In this document: piece by piece, positions 63,551-64,000 of the stretch
Layout of the letters: each line of letters opens with the position of its first letter
Numbering within the stretch: position 1 is the stretch's first letter
Source of the DNA: Bacteroidota bacterium
GTDB lineage: Bacteria > Bacteroidota > Bacteroidia > UKL13-3
Direction of reading: 5' to 3'
DNA: 64,000 bases
Assembly: GCA_947477885.1 (NCBI GenBank)
Contig: CANJUD010000001.1
Span: 420,632-484,631, forward strand
Notes under the pieces: model-generated
What the model saw: the letters and a program-made list of their open reading frames with translations, nothing else
Databases searched by the model: none
What the model was told of the DNA's origin: nothing
Position numbers and translations under genes: made by a program

Positions 63551-64000
63551 TTATTTCAAAGTTTTCACTTTTTCAAGCTCCGGAAGTTCATAATGATTTT
63601 GTGCAATCACCGAATGCTTGTCTATATGTCTGGGTCCTTCAATCGTCCAATCGGCTAGCGATTTTTTATCGAAGCGACAGGTATTACATATAAAGTCTTC
63701 CACCTCGCCCCACTGGTCTTTGCGGGCAGTTACGCGTAATACTTCATCGCCAAATAACCATACTGCAGTTTTGCCGCAGCACTTGTCACAATTGCGGTGT
63801 GCATCCATTGGGCGGGTATACCAAACACGGCTTTTAAATCTAAAAGTTTTATCAGTCAACGCACCTACGGGGCATACATCAATCACGTTTCCTGAGAAAT
63901 CGTTATCGATAACATTATGTATATAAGTACTAATTTCACTGTGGTCGCCACGGTTCAATATGCCGTGTACGCGGTTGTCGGTTATTTGGTCGGCAACATA
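63551..64000 (-). CDS. nuoG: NADH-quinone oxidoreductase subunit G, 3' part (truncated by window edge)
   Basis: The frame is open to the window edge; 149 C-terminal residues are visible, and a TTG at 63958 is not the real start because the frame continues upstream as YVADQITDNRVHGILNRGDH. It contains DVCPVGALTDKTFRFKSRVW and the Cys-containing iron-sulfur segments NCDKCCGKTAVW and FICNTCRFDKK. It stops only about 30 residues later, so the large molybdopterin-oxidoreductase domain found in enterobacterial NuoG is absent. Short NuoG is usual in Bacteroidota. It carries iron-sulfur clusters in the electron path from NADH to quinone. Confidence 0.9.
   Translation of the reverse strand, partial: YVADQITDNRVHGILNRGDHSEISTYIHNVIDNDFSGNVIDVCPVGALTDKTFRFKSRVWYTRPMDAHRNCDKCCGKTAVWLFGDEVLRVTARKDQWGEVEDFICNTCRFDKKSLADWTIEGPRHIDKHSVIAQNHYELPELEKVKTLK

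Overview
The window is a chromosomal piece of a Bacteroidota bacterium, probably Sphingobacteriia/Chitinophagia-like. The grounds are: AT-rich DNA; six proteins ending in a type IX secretion (T9SS) type A sorting domain; many starts preceded by the Bacteroidota -7 box TAnnTTTG, some with a TTG about 19-21 bases upstream; few Shine-Dalgarno sequences; and typical family versions (short AMP nucleosidase, S16 with an Ala/Glu tail, short NuoG). No tRNA, rRNA, CRISPR array, transposase or phage gene was seen.

Layout. 1-8.8 kb: a frame-broken secreted protein gene, a lipoprotein plus outer-membrane barrel pair, and two adjacent T9SS cargo genes on the minus strand. 9.3-15.8 kb: glutamate dehydrogenase, phosphatidylserine decarboxylase, an MsbA-type ABC exporter, a thioredoxin-like protein, a glycosyltransferase and a small membrane-anchored protein. 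15.9-18.9 kb: two divergent T9SS cargo genes, one with an Omp28 domain. 19.1-23.7 kb: AMP nucleosidase, uridine kinase, uvrA. 24.3-36.3 kb: one 4025-residue beta-helix T9SS protein built from degenerate repeats of about 265 and 210 residues. 36.6-39.8 kb: GNAT acetyltransferase, rpsO and pnp. 39.9-49.1 kb: a MIDAS-containing secreted protein, a beta-helix lipoprotein, an acyl-CoA thioesterase and a 1870-residue multidomain T9SS protein. 49.3-54.9 kb: a DUF3108 protein, then the minus-strand run rpsP-rimM-trmD-tonB-like-atl, a PfkB kinase and a lipocalin-like lipoprotein. 55-64 kb: an M16 protease, a berberine-bridge-type flavoprotein with an unknown partner, a second frame-broken gene, a DEAD-box helicase, and the nuoH/nuoG end of a Complex I operon.

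The coding content is mostly ordinary housekeeping plus surface and secretion genes. The unexpected signal is between genes. At least nine intergenic spaces carry strong palindromes or arrays of short iterated words. Several begin at or overlap a stop codon. Three of them (23.7, 41.4 and 50.2 kb) share a core close to AGCTGACGCC, next to CCCGA-type mini-palindromes, although their word arrays differ. One array (23.7 kb) is interrupted by a 172-bp MITE-like element with 17-bp perfect terminal inverted repeats and a 5-bp target duplication. Two genes are split by single-base frame breaks, and one of these also has a (CA)7 tract between its promoter-proximal ATG and its signal peptide.
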